This document shows, one piece after another, positions 21,813 through 34,770 of a stretch of 64,000 nucleotides of DNA. Every line of letters starts with the position of its first letter. The stretch's first letter is position 1. Below the pieces are notes generated by a model, which saw nothing but the letters and a program-made list of their open reading frames with translations, was not told the DNA's origin and searched no databases. Source of the DNA: Liolophura sinensis (Eukaryota; Mollusca; Polyplacophora; Chitonida; Chitonidae); the NCBI RefSeq assembly GCF_032854445.1, contig NC_088295.1, positions 73,748,028 through 73,812,027 of the forward strand, read 5' to 3'. A program made the translations under genes and the position numbers.

Positions 21813-24519
21813 GGGTTCCTGCGGAATCAGAGGATCGGTTTTATATTATTCACAACTCTTAAGAAACGAGAGCAAAATAACATTATGTAAGTTGAGGTAT
21901 TCAAGACGTTGCTGATTAGGGTGGTTAGCCCATCACTGGAGCTCGGCTGCTGGACCTGGCTTACAGAGGTTTGTTTGCTAAAATTCACAGTGATATAAAT
22001 CGCGATCCAGATCCATGAATTGTTTGACCCATTATTCATCATTGCGAGATAATGTATTGGTTGTGATTTATCTGATATTCAAATCTGGGCCTTGACTCGG
22101 GACAATGATCGATTCACAAATAAGAAGAGAACGCTTTTACAGTGAGGGATTTAACGTACGGAGTTAAAAAAGGTAACATGGTTAAATGGCATCCTGCTTA
22201 AGCGTTCCTTTCAGAAATAGTCTCCATACATGTTCCTGGAAAACATTAAGGGTTAGAACGGGTGAGAACATAGTGTTATCGACCATTGTGGTTTAATTTT
22301 AAATCAATTCTGCTATTCTTGTCACGTATATTTTATATGGCAAACTCGGGACTTTAGTTTTAGTAAAACATGGTTTAAACTGGAAAAGTGCTTCCGTCTT
22401 CCGTTCTCTCATTCTCTGAGATACTCCCAAAGATCAGGAAGCTGAGTGAATAACCTGGAAGTGGCAAAGTTGTTACAGCAGAACACAAATGCTGCGTCCT
22501 TCCGCTTTGAAAATATAATGGAGGAATTTGCCCATTTGGCTGTTGAGGTTTGCTCAATGTACCCGCTGTATAGTTCATTGAGTTCTGATCTGATACTATA
22601 ATTCCTACTGTCCTTACGTTTTAATTTGCTTACGTTTCAGGAATTCTGTCTAAGTTGATTTATCCCTTGATAACGGTTGCAAGCACCGTGTCTAACTTCA
22701 CCGTGTGAAAAGGTAGTTTAGTATTTAACTTGATACAACCTGAAAGAAAATAGCTAAAAAGCCATTAAATTAGCCAATCAATCGAAAATTCCATTCTAAT
22801 CTATGGTACGAAAAATGCAGCGAACAAATATAAAAAAATCTATTGCAGGAAACATTACAAGATATCTTAATATGATTTTAAATATATTGTTTCTAGCTCT
22901 TTTTTTACGTTTCCTATAACTGGTACACATGACAGTGGATAAGAACAAATTATATGTGTTATAAGTTGTAAATATGCCTGACAGGTCACTAGTTATCGGT
23001 GTATACGTATTGGTTTTTCATCATGTTGACAGATCATTTCACTAGAAGCATGTGTTGGACATTTCTAGAAAGAAAACCTTTGAAGACAAATATTTAGATA
23101 TGAAAACTACGGCTTTCTTCTGTAACTTTATTCACACTTTCTTGTATGTTAACAGTATGCTTTATCATAACACTGGCGCCTTTGTATCGCTATAAGCGTT
23201 AATCGTTGACATGATCTGTTTTGCTCTCAAAGGTCTAAGAAACGGTCTCTGATGAAATGGCATTTTGCTATTTGACAAAGTCTGTAGACATTGACTTATC
23301 ATTCATAATGTCAAGTTTTTGTCCATTTTTTCAGATCTGATGTAACCGCGTAAACATGTGAAGCATGGTTTCTAAGATTCAGTTGGTTTAAATCCGTCTA
23401 CATATTGGGCAACTATAATTAATGTGTCACACGGAGCATACATCTGGTTGGAAGTGACCTAATTATAGTCTAATCATAGACTGCAAATTAAAAATTCTTG
23501 TTTAGGCCAGTGTACCCAGTAAAAAGTTATGAATATATTAATGTTAAAAGGTTTGTAGAAAACCGATATGACCCTGTTAATATGATTGTACATCGTCCCA
23601 TTGATTCGCAGAGAATTAAAGAGTATTCATTCTAGTGCTTCACGACTTGGCCTGATCCAGGTATCTGTGACTTGTCCAGGACATGAAAGAGAAGGAAATT
23701 GGTTTCGGAAAAATCTCGATATATTTAACAGAGCACATTCTGCCTTTTATGTTCCCTTTGAAACTGAAAGAAAACGATAAAATAGATAAAGGTTCTAACT
23801 CACGGGAAAACGCGTGCTGAGCCTGCATTAGTTGATGCATATGGACTGTTTGTTAAGAGCGGAGAAAAGAAAAAAATGTAAACAAATGTTGCAAGCTCGG
23901 GGAATACTGAGTCGTGTTTAATTGGGTGTAAGGTGACGATAACAGGCCTGTAGCCGTAGACAATGGCTTTCGCCGAAAACACAAAAGTTACTTTGACAAT
24001 TTCTTAATGTTTGTCATATATTCTAGCGGACACACCAGTTTCAATGCATGTGAACAGGGTGGGCGTGACCTGTCAGCTGGTGAGAGCATTGTTGGAGAAC
24101 GCGTACAAACAGACTTGATTGACAGGGTAATGAGTTAAATCGACTATAATAACTTATGCCAACCTGTTAGATCCATACTAAATCTTAGGTTTGGGGGAAG
24201 GAACAAACAAACGTGCATTATAGCTATTTATAAACTGTTCTATGTCTCTTTTAGCTTATGGGGAAGTACAAATTAATTTTATATTTCAACAGTTACCGAT
24301 TGCTTTTGTTGTTATAAGATTTAAAATGATTTACGTGTTTTTGACATTGAACTGCAAATGATTCACATATTTAATTATGAATAATTCAAAAAATGCACAA
24401 AAAGGAATTCAATAATCCCACCAGAGAGGTAAAGGCTATTCATTTTGTTTTATATATAGGTAACAGGGCAGAGTTAGAGGGGAGGGTGCGGGGACGCTAT
24501 AGTACTTTTAATACTCAGC
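21813..24519. other. single-copy noncoding DNA
   Basis: A+T-rich with no ORF over about 75 codons. No repeat, transposon end or RNA gene recognised. Confidence 0.5.
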
Positions 24520-24760
24520 TTTATTCAATCTACTCACACACGCCCTTTCATAAGAGCTGATATACACACGACATTGCCTTCCAGATAATCGGATGCCATA
24601 GGCTACACTGTCTCCCTCAAAACTGGTGTCCAGATGGAACCAATTGCATTGAGTCATCTTCAAGCCCTTATCTGCTTCTTGAAACCTTGACCATCCGCTT
24701 CAATTCGGAAACATGGTGAACTTATAGCTGCACATCGGTCGTTACAACTTGAGCAAAGGT
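24520..24760. promoter_or_regulatory. possible regulatory block (weak)
   Basis: A locally more balanced base composition holds an E-box-like CAGATGG next to CCAATTGCATTGAGTCATC (AP-1-like TGAGTCA) at about 24632-24658, and an ACCTTGACC nuclear-receptor-like site at about 24683-24691. It reads like conserved noncoding DNA, but conservation cannot be judged from a single sequence. Confidence 0.15.
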
Positions 24761-27429
24761 GTGTCATACACTGACCGCGAGGTTAATTGTTTTACTGCAG
24801 GGGTGACATCTGATTGATGAACGATTCACCTGGGGATGAGGGGCATCAGTAAATTACCACGCTAGGCCATTCAACTCACCTAATACACATTTCAACTTAG
24901 GACTGGAGGTTTATATCTCGCGGGACATATTAAGTAGGCTATAGATACCGATATATTAACCTAGAACCCGTGAGCATAACAAGGACTAAGTGTATGCATT
25001 ACTTTAACTGGCGTTAAACATTGATTTAGCTGGTAGCTGGAGCTATTGTGATTGTAATCACATTTTTCACACTAAAACTGATATAGCCTAGGCTTTTTAC
25101 AATTTTAATAATGTAAAATTGAGTGTATGATAGATAATTACTGTACTTCCTCATTTAAGGCACATCTGACAAATAGTCTTTAACAGGTCTTTTCGTTGTC
25201 TTTTTTTCTACAGTTTTTTTAAATGCTATTTGTTACATTTTCAATAGGGAAACCTTATGAATATGACGCCGATTCTTTTGGATCTGGCATGAATTTGTAA
25301 GTATTGAATTTAATAATAATAACATGTATATATATAACTTATACGTGTTATGTACAAGCTGACTACATCCAGTAGGTTGTTACTGGATATAACAATGCTT
25401 GCGAAACATGCGTGACAGCATTGGCTACTTTCGTTTTAAATACTATAAATAGACACGGTTTTGTGTTGTTGTTTTTTCTTTGCTCATAATTGTGTCTTTC
25501 AGTCTGCATTTGATGTTACAAAGGCATTCAGACACTGGACATTGGAGTTATGATGAAATATTTGAATTCTTTTAATTTCTCCCACTGTGACGTTAAGACA
25601 GAATGGTCATTTCACAAATATATCCAGAAAGACATTTTAAAGGAGCTCAAAATTATGAGGCTTTATATAATTTATATAAATTTATATTCTGACGTTTTGG
25701 GGGAAATTTAAGCACGTAGTTTAGAGATAAGAAGTGAAGTTTTAAAGAACATAACTGTTGTCTTCCAGCCTTGTAAAGTGAGATGGTATTCTTCTATTAG
25801 TATTTAAAATATTCTCCATTCCTACTTCAATCACAAAAACTAAGTTTTATGAAGTGAGGTAAGCGTTGTGACAGCTTCATGGTTCAATGAGTTCTTAATT
25901 ATTAATTCGTTATGCGTTGAAAGACATTCATTTTGTTTAACCGCCGTCGACGCTTTCTCTCAGTGCCGAACTGTGGTTATATCCACGCATGCGTCCCTTG
26001 ACAACTATTGTTTTACAACTCCGACACCAGATGTCACTACAATCAGGTTGTCTATAGCAACGGCTTGGGGCGCGATTGTTTCTGATTGGATGTGAGCAAA
26101 ACAAAAGCCCAACGGTCAAGGGGGAAGTTACTCCCGTTGTATTTATTCAATCAAACTTAGAAAATATTGAGGAATATTAGAGCAGACAGAAAACGCATGT
26201 TTGATTGTTTTTAATGAGTGATTTGTTTTGTCATATATTGTAGGTACGATATTCATTAACAAATGGAAATTACAAAGAGGAAAATGGTACATCATCGTCA
26301 ATCATCAACATTGAACACACTGAAATTAGTACATGTAAAAGGTTTGCAATACCCAAAGAACTGAACACTTTGTCTTAAAAATCAATGAGAGAAGATGAAC
26401 ATTCAAACCTAACACTTTACTTTCCATCCTTGTGGTTTAAGAGTGACATGATGTAATTTTGACAGCGTTTAAACGGCATGAAGACGTCCACCAGCTCCAA
26501 TGACGGCCGTGGAATGCAGCTACAAGATGTTATGACATGTTTGTAACATCAATTTTGAATTTATGGCTTCTTTTATGGCCATTTGTAAAATATGACGTGT
26601 TAAAGCGCTCCTAAACCAGCCTATTTCTCAGCCGGAGCACACGGGACCGACCGCTCTTGTTTGTGTCGTAAAACAGCCGCAAGGTTAATTTATGAATTGT
26701 CAATAGAGGCCATAAACTTTTAATTAGCCTTCTCCCTAAGATATATATTCTTGTGTTAAATATTTGGCCTACTGCACAACCCAGTGACATATTTGACACT
26801 ACACTATAAAAACGAACGCCCATAGTTATCAGGTAAAATCTAACATCCACTTATTTATAGTTTTGTCTTGTCTATCCGTCTCTCCCATGTCGCCACGTTA
26901 TGGCTGAAATACTACCACTGTGGTAGTTAAACCGTAATCGTTCATTCATAGACTCTGTGCAGGACCTTCGTAAGCGAGTTACACTTATTTGCCGGTGTTC
27001 TTTAGTTCATGCTATCCAGGCTATATATTCATGGACAAGACTTAAGTCCCACATACATACCACGATATTTCTACTACCTCATATAGCTATCGAAGCTTTG
27101 TGAAAAGGATAAGTGTTTTCAACATGAAGCAAAGGAATAAAGGTTGTGTTCTAATATTTTTGTATGTAAAATATGATCTCATGCGTACATACAGAGGACA
27201 TGCATAGTGATAAATCCTTCCAAAGGTGTAAATAAATTAGAGCAATGGCACTAAGTGTAGCAGGATGAGATTTTACTTACGAACATACCTTTTACTGATG
27301 TAATTATCTATGTTGAAAATGTTCAAGTTTGTCACTTCTATTTAAAAGTGGATTTCATGTCAAATGCCAAGAATTAGAATACAGGACTTTACATACTATA
27401 AAGGAGTTCTAATTTGTGGCCATATGGCA
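24761..27429. other. single-copy noncoding DNA
   Basis: No gene or repeat recognised. The short opposed ORFs near 25868-26119 are uninformative, as is the minus ORF at 26611-26850. Confidence 0.5.
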
Positions 27430-28260
27430 TTGTCTCAGGTTGAGTTTAAAATTTTTGTCGAATTCTCTCCTCTCAACGAGGGCGTAAAACTTTTCCACAA
27501 GTCGACGATTTGCTGCTCAGATTTTCCCAATCTTGTCGCCATTGTTTTCCCTTATGCGACCCGGGTCCCAGGTCAGCGTTCAATGGCACTAAAACACTCA
27601 CAAAAGAAACATAAAACCTCTGTTTTATGGATGTCAAGAAATGATACAGTTGTAATAAAACCCAAAATAATCTCCAATCCAATTTCCCAGTTTAGACTTC
27701 GTCCGGGTCACATGTGGGATAATCTTGGTGTTTTTTCCCCTAATCTGGAGTCTGTGTGTTACGGGACGGGCTCTCCACTGTGGCCTCAATGGCTGTCCCG
27801 GACAGGCATTGTTCGTTAGTCGAGTTTTACACCCCTAGATAGTCCACCAAATCAGATCTTCAATCTTCTGGTTCTTATCAAGCCCTGTCCATAGCATTGC
27901 TCCCGCGACATAAAACCACCCGACCCGAATTTGGGAGCCTAATTTAAATGAATTTGATAAAAACAATGGCGACCCGTCATCAACCACATTAGGGCAGAGC
28001 GGTGAGTATGTCACTCACAAAGTTCCCAATCAAACTGCCTCAGGACTTCGGCTAATTTCGACGTCAAAAACACTTTTATTTCATGTTCTGTCAGCGAATG
28101 GGTGGTCTAATTCATTTCTCTAATCAATCCAAGCACATTAAAATATTCATAAGGTATTCTCTGTATTTTTATCCATCATCCTGGCTCCCAATAAGCAAAT
28201 AAAACCACAAAGCATCCAATCACATATATCTCCTGGGCACCTAATACCAACCGAAACTAT
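27430..28260. promoter_or_regulatory. candidate enhancer or conserved noncoding block
   Basis: This 830-bp interval has a base composition distinct from the A+T-rich surroundings and many developmental-factor-like strings. These include SOX-like CCATTGTTTTCCC (about 27539) and AAACAATGGC (27961), homeodomain-like CTAATTCATTTCTCTAATCA (about 28107), and a FOX plus RUNX-like CCAATAAGCAAATAAAACCA (about 28188). The plus ORF at 27364-27819 (about 151 codons) overlaps its start but looks like no protein family. The regulatory reading is inference. Confidence 0.25.
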
Positions 28261-30384
28261 TTGTATCTGAAATATAGGCCGAAAAAAGATTTTTTCTAAT
28301 GTTTCTAGTTTATCAATAAGCATAAATCACATTTAGCAAAGACAACACTCGATAATGGTCACCTTGCTTTCAATGTAAAAACCTTCCACAAACATATGAC
28401 TAAAACAGAAGATTTTCCTTGTTTATAGACTTGCTTTTTCTTAGTCTAAAAATACAAAGGTTTCCCCAGGAATTGTTTTTAACTCCGATATAAGGGGGCG
28501 GTACTCTTGCGTTACTATTGAGTATAAACATGAAAAGGATGGCTAGGCTAAAACATGTGAGACGATGATTCAGTAAAGATATGTTTTATCTCTAAATGAC
28601 AAACATGTGTAAAAATAATATATCGCTTGATGATCTCACACCAGTACCTGTGTGGCAAGTTTCTTACCTGTAGAAAGGTGATCAAAGGTGTAAATAAACT
28701 TCAGAAAGATCATCTTTTTAAACAAATCATTCAACTCTTTGCATGTCACATAATTCAAAATTAACCCCGGCAATGACCCTAAAAACTTAAATCGCATTGC
28801 ACTGAATGTAACTACTGTCATCGAGAAATAGAAAGCTGAGAATGTGTACGTCTTATTTAAAGATAATCAAGATTTTAAATCCGGCGCACGTGTGTTAGGC
28901 GTTTTTTTTATGCCAGACTTATCTCCCTTGAGATGCTTTTCGTCCAATGTTGAAAAAGCTTAAAATGTTTCAAAATGTTTATTTCAGCTTTATTTATCAG
29001 TTAAAGTACTTTAGGAAATTACTAAAAGAAACTTAGTTCAATTCCACTTTTCAATCCTTCGTTTAAGACGACACGCTTTGAGTGCACAGCAACCAGTGCA
29101 CAAAACATCCAGACACCTGTTTCACGAATATTACATAATACCAAAGAAAAGTTAAAAAAATAGTAATTTGTATTACAAGCATCAAAAAACTTTACCATGA
29201 AGAATTTCCTGTTGATAATTCCTTGACATTTGCTTTACAGGTACCCTATGAGCTCAGTGCATCATGCTGTCATGACACTCAAAAATGTTTCGTCACCACC
29301 GCCAGACCCAAATATTATATATACATTGTCAGGCGTGTATATATATGCATACTGTTATACTAGTCTATACAATATACAGACCTTATATATATATTTATTT
29401 ATGTCTGAATTCCTTGATATAATGATATGATTATATAGTTAACTTTCAAGAGTAAATCTTAAACCATTTTAAATAAAATTGTGTATAAATCTGCATGTAA
29501 GCCCATGTACTTGACACTGTAATTCGCCTGTTGTTTCACTTTTAAAACACAGGCAGAGGGAAAATTTAACGAAGAAAAATTTTGTGAATTTAGTGATGTG
29601 TACTACATTTTTATAAAGACCAATGTGACTAAAGCTGTGTAGTTATAATGTATGTAATGTATGTAAAGTATTATACTATACACATACAATATACAATGAA
29701 GACATTTTGTTTAAGACAGACGTGTTGTATTAGCATGAAGATAGTTTTCTTCGTTTTGGGTGAGTGTTCTGCGGACAGTACATCAATGTTTTCAGCGAAT
29801 ATTAAGATAACAAGACATAATGTTTAGGTTATCCTGTATATAAATACCTAAAGTCTTTGAAAGGAAAGAGACAAATTCAAGTGATGTGGTTTCAGCTTAA
29901 GGCCAGGTTTAGTTATCTACCTGACTATATAACAGACTACAGCATAGATACTAAAGCCAGAGTAGTGGCGACCGTGTGATATCTGGCAAATGGTCACACT
30001 GGTGATTACCAGTGAAATTCGGCCTTTAAGGCAATTTACCTCAGTTGGGGTTTTACTCTAACTGATCATATTTTAGCACATATAGTAACTACTGACACAT
30101 TTCCCAGTAATATGGCTGAACATGAATAAGGTAGGAAAAATGCTATGATGTTAACCATAATTTCACTGGTCAGTGGTCTCTGGTCTCGATATACTTAAAA
30201 TGCTGTATTGTCCTCACATTTGATAAACAATCACACGAGAAGTTACCCTCGTACCTTTCCCCAGGTCATTTCTGGTAATTTCAACTCTTTAGGCTAATTA
30301 CGCTTGTCTTATAAGTGATATCGCTTGTGTTTAAATATAACCGCGTTATCATGATAGAGCAAATTATTTTCAACCGTGAAATAA
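28261..30384. other. single-copy noncoding DNA
   Basis: Strongly A+T-rich, with TATATA tracts around 29318-29400 and 29640-29700. No gene recognised. Confidence 0.5.
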
Positions 30385-30457
30385 CGATATCGATAAAGTA
30401 ATCGTTGATATCGATAACACATTCATGGATATCGATATATTATTCTTGGATATCTAT
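30385..30457 (+). repeat. short GATATCGATA tandem series
   Basis: Four spaced copies of GATATCGATA (the last reads GATATCTATA) start at 30385, 30406, 30428 and about 30450, a period of 21-22 bp. The ten-mer is itself palindromic around ATCGAT. The same string forms the palindrome at 10824-10861. Confidence 0.75.
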
Positions 30458-33039
30458 AGAGGATTGGTGATATTAGTTAATTATGTATCTGTAACGATAA
30501 ATCATCTATCACTATCGTTAACTGACAGAGATATCTTACTATAGACAAATCTTCATAAAATTTTAATTTACTGTTACAAGGGTCCAGAAAAATGAAGGAC
30601 ATGTGGGAACTGGAAATCTGTCTGGTTTGATTCTTTTAAATTCAACAAATTCACAATTCAACAAAACAAAATGGCTAGATTACTAAAAAAGTAGACAGTT
30701 ACTCATATAGCACAGCGTTCATTATTTTTTGTCCAAGGCTTTACTTGAGTTTGTCCTTAAATTCGTTTAAGGCTAACAACCACTTCTGTGTACGAATCTC
30801 ACATTCGCTGGGTGAATTTAGCGCTATCTTCTAAACTTCAGTCTAAACTGTACATGTTATCTCGGTAAATCTTACACATGGTTCGAACTCAACTCTCACT
30901 TAACACCATATTCTAATATTTATCAATATATTAACACCATATTCGCATATATTGTTCTTCTATGTGCAACAGTACTGTCATATTTTTGTACTGTGTATAT
31001 TTGGTTACTTCACTTTCTCTATATGTTGACCCAGCTTTACATGTCATGTTGATAACAGGTTTCATACCAATCTGTTGATTGTCTCGGTAAAGGGTTTTCT
31101 GTAAACTGTAGGAACTAGTATTTGAAGAAGTAAATATAGATCCGTTGCCCTCATTCTTCGTTCACCTGTCATACTGTAGACAGCCAATGTCGTCACCCGA
31201 GCCGTCTGAAATAAGAAGTGACACTTTATAATGATAGAATTGAACCTCATGACATTGATCGCTGTAATTCAATAAGCAATGTAACTTACTGAATTTTGTT
31301 TTCAAAAGATCCTATAAGAGTTCCAGTATTCGTTTGCGTCTATCATTTTCATATAATCAAGGTGTCATGCGTCCTAAAAGGTGTTGGTGACGAGGGAAAT
31401 TTCGGATATCTTATGGACGGGATGATTTATTGACTGATATATTGATGTTGAAAGACAAAGGTGCGAGGCGAGAAATGGGGAGGAGAATAGGTTAATACCG
31501 CCAAGAAGTATTGTTTTTGCTTAAAATCGAATCAAAACAAGTACCGTACGATCAGAGTACCGTAGTCAGCTTTTAACATAAAAGAAGTTGCCAAATATGT
31601 GAACAGTTCTGCAAATGTTTCTCCGTTCCTCAACAAACGACTGTTTACAGTCTAACGATTCAGTCCTGAAATGACTTCCACCATTGTCCTGTTGGTATTG
31701 CGATAATCTAAATCAAGAAAACTGTTTTGTCTGAGACTGACAGTTTAATTAACCGACTATTGCACTTCGATTCCGATTGTCTTAAGAAGAGTAGTATATA
31801 TCATTGGTCACTAATACGGGCCAATTCTAGAATGCAATGAGACCAGAACGATGAATAGTCTTGGTCTGGAAGCTGGCACTAACTGTGAGATCATTGATGT
31901 GATCTATATGGCGACCAAAGTGGAATAACTCATGATGTCCACGTGTCTACTGCCATTATGGCACTCTCTCTGTCAATCAGTGTGGAGTGCTCATTACGTG
32001 ATGTCACTGGGAATATATAATATATTTTTATAATAAAAATCTTCAAGGAGAAGAAAACATAAGAATGATGCCAAAATCATATGAACTATACATAAAACTT
32101 ATGTATAAATATGATCTTTAATATTTCTTTGGATTTTTTTCCAAAAGAAAAGGATATTTGAAAATATTTTTGTATGGTGGGTATTTGGGACCAACTTTTG
32201 GTATTTATTGTTATTGCATAATGATGTTCTAAATAAGGATGTGATGCTTGTCTAATAAATTTATTTGAATGCAAATTTGTTGTTTATATCGAAACATATG
32301 CATTTAACCTAAATTATGATAATATTTATGAAGATATTAAAATATAAATATGATCCAAATTGAGGTTTAATACATTTGTTAGCTGAAAAGAACAAATTCT
32401 AGTGCAAAAGTATTTGTTAAACCTGTGTTGCGTCCGCATTTATGACATTATCAAACAAAGACTATAAACACCAAAGACTATTAATAGACCTACATTACCG
32501 TTTGTTCGAGAAAGCAAGTTTGTTTTGAGTAGAACAAACTAATGCTAAATTCCATCCACTTTTCAATATCTGGAGCAGCCACGCCCCAAAAAGGGTCTCT
32601 TTTCAATTTTTATCTTCATAAATCATAGTTATAATTCAGTTTCTGAACTATGAAGTGTAACCAAATGCATTTAACTGTTGACTGCATCAATATATTCCTA
32701 CTTTACTACTTCATATTTCTTTCTTTTGAAGGTTGATGTTGACTGTCATCTTTCTGGAATTTGGTTTTGTGATTATTGACCTGGAAAGTCCAGTATCGTT
32801 GACCACTGGTATACCGAAGTCAGTTATACGACCGCCTAGATTTCTTCTAACGCGTTATTGTCTTATAAGAATAAACTAAACATTGCAGAAAATATTTGAA
32901 ATCACATTGCAATATTCATTCATTTGTCAAAACATCGTGTCAAGAACTGAGTTAGTTCTGTAGATAATCGCTATTAGGCTGAAGTGGGGTATAATCTATT
33001 ATTCATCAGTACTCTAGAATATGATGTAGCCTGTGTGAC
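30458..33039. other. single-copy noncoding DNA
   Basis: A+T-rich DNA with no recognised gene, repeat or RNA. All ORFs are under about 65 codons. Confidence 0.5.
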
Positions 33040-33510
33040 TTGATGAACAAGGGCAAATTTAACATTTTGGTTAAAACCCCAAGCTCCACTGATGAAACTT
33101 CCCAAGGATTAATCCATCCCAGCTGTACCATTCTGACTACAACCCAAACACGAGCTGCGTATATGTTTCTAACATTTCCCGTTTTGATGAAAACCCCCAC
33201 ACAAGTTGCATACATGTGTCTTACCATCTATTTAAAGCCAAATTGGACCTGTGAAACTTACGAAACATGTATACATGAATTCAGCTGCATCGTTCTAATA
33301 AACAGCCAAACACACGCTGCTAAAGGGCAAAGTATGAAACTTATCACGGATTTATCCATGACTATTCAGCTACACCATTCTCATGAACAGCCAAACACGA
33401 ACTGCATAAAACTTACAAGGTGCTAAAAGTCAAACTGTTCGGACGAAACTTATCAAGGATTTATCCATCAATATTCAGCTGCACAATTCTCATGAACAGC
33501 CAAATACAAG

Positions 33511-34362
33511 GGCCCGTATGCACCAACAGAGAATAAGTTTTGGTTTAAGTCGGAATATACATGTACTAAACTCTACTTACGATGCTATTAGAATAATCTC
33601 AATCTGCACCAACCGTTTTAAGTTCGAATTAACTAATTTTGCGATTACCTCTTTAACTCAAGCTTAACGTCATATCTGCAAAGCCGAACAATGATCAGAT
33701 GATTCCATTGTTGACTATTGTTATTGATATTTAACTTAAGGATGACTTTGTCGTATATATGGCTGATCGTGTGGTATGGTACAGCGCATTTTTCACGTCC
33801 TTGCTTTCCGTGCATGGCATCAGAATAGCTGTGTATAGTATAATGGGTGTTACAGGAAAGCGCAACAAAAATTTCGCTAACCCGGAAAAAAATTGCTACT
33901 AGATTTGATTGAAAATCATAAATCTGAAAAAGAAAACCTTTCAGCGTGCCAAACGAAAAAATGAAGTTGTTCAACACAAACTAAGAATGGAAATATTACG
34001 TACACAGATAAAAGCCGTGTCTTCCAGATCTGTGTCTGAGACAAACTGCGATATCGTTTGTGGATGTCGACGATTAAAAACAGATCTCAGGGATTTGAAC
34101 GATGTCGAAACACACGATCAAGTGGTTCTGTCCGATCTTGTGCGTTGAGAGCGTAGAGAAAATCTACCCTTCCTAATCAGAAGCAAACGGCCAAATGGTC
34201 ATCTCAAAATTAAATCTACCCCAGGGGAATATAAATATTCAAGCTCTTTAAGCTCCAATTTAAACTAATCGAGGATGGTGCATCACAGATTACTTTTTTT
34301 TATCTCAGCTTAAGACAAACTTAAATCGAGTCCCGTCTTAAACCGTGTTAGTGCATACAGGC
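33511..34362 (+). mobile_element. PIF/Harbinger-like DNA transposon derivative
   Basis: The insert begins GGCCCGTATGCACCAAC and ends in the imperfect inverse GTTAGTGCATACAGGC, giving terminal inverted repeats of about 16 bp. The flanking 109-bp array resumes in phase once about 848 bp are removed, which independently shows an insertion. Inside is a broken ORF resembling the Myb/SANT-like accessory protein of PIF/Harbinger elements, and CTTAAG-rich subterminal sequence. No transposase (DDE) ORF is present, so the element is non-autonomous. A clear target duplication is not visible; the junction bases are ambiguous by a few nucleotides. The exact superfamily is inferred from the G-rich terminal repeat and the ORF. 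Confidence 0.7.
33858..34148 (+). pseudogene. degenerate Myb/SANT-like ORF of the Harbinger-type element
   Basis: Reading from 33858 gives K-R-N-K-N-F-A-N-P-E-K. After a one-base slip in the A-run near 33886-33892 it continues LLLDLIENHKSEKENL. This fits the start of Myb/SANT-like (Myb_DNA-bind_5 type) domains, which typically have an NF..-E-K..LLL-L-..-K pattern. After a second frame change, a basic heptad-like stretch (KRKNEVVQHKLRMEILRTQI, about 33951-34010) resembles the C-terminal coiled coil of such proteins. The middle of the domain appears to be deleted. The family protein is usually over 200 residues, so this is a non-functional remnant. The rest of the ORF to 34148 is unassigned. 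Confidence 0.5.
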
Positions 34363-34770
34363 ATAAAACTTACAAGCTGCTAAAAGCCAAATTGTTCTGA
34401 TGAAACTTATCAAGGATTTATCCATCACTTTCCACCTGCACCATTCTCATGAACAGCCAAACGCACGCTGCATATGTATTTTCAGCTGTTAAAAACCAAA
34501 TTACTCTGGAGAAACTTATCAAGGATTTATTCATCACTTTCCACCTGCACCATTCTCATGAACAGCCAAACGCACGCTGCATATGTATTTTCACCTGTTA
34601 AAAACCAAATTACTCTGGAGAAACTTATCAAGGATTTATCCATCACTTTCCACCTGCACCATTCTCATGAACAGCCAAACGCACGCTGCATATGTATTTT
34701 CAGCTGTTAAAAACCAAATTACTCTGGAGAAACTTATCAAGGTATTTATACATCACATTCAGTTTTACAA

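Larger units (their letters stand above)
33040..34770 (+). repeat. 109-bp tandem array split by an insertion
   Basis: The phase mark GAAACTT recurs at 33336 and 33445, and again at 34402, 34511, 34620 and 34729, exactly 109 bp apart within each half. Units share ATCAAGGATTTATCCATCA, CACCATTCTCATGAACAGCC and AAACGCACGCTGCATATGTA. Units to the left (33094, 33253) are more diverged and irregular. The last three units on the right are almost identical, so amplification there is recent. An ~850-bp DNA element interrupts the array between about 33511 and 34362. ORFs at 34474-34798 are by-products of the units. Confidence 0.92.

Noticed and set aside
27364-27819. 151-codon plus-strand ORF
   Set aside because: Resembles no family; it overlaps a likely noncoding block and an opposed ORF.
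33085-33100. CTGATGA followed by GAAAC, resembling a hammerhead ribozyme core
   Set aside because: There is no stem II between the two motifs and no cleavage-site helix; it is part of a 109-bp repeat unit.
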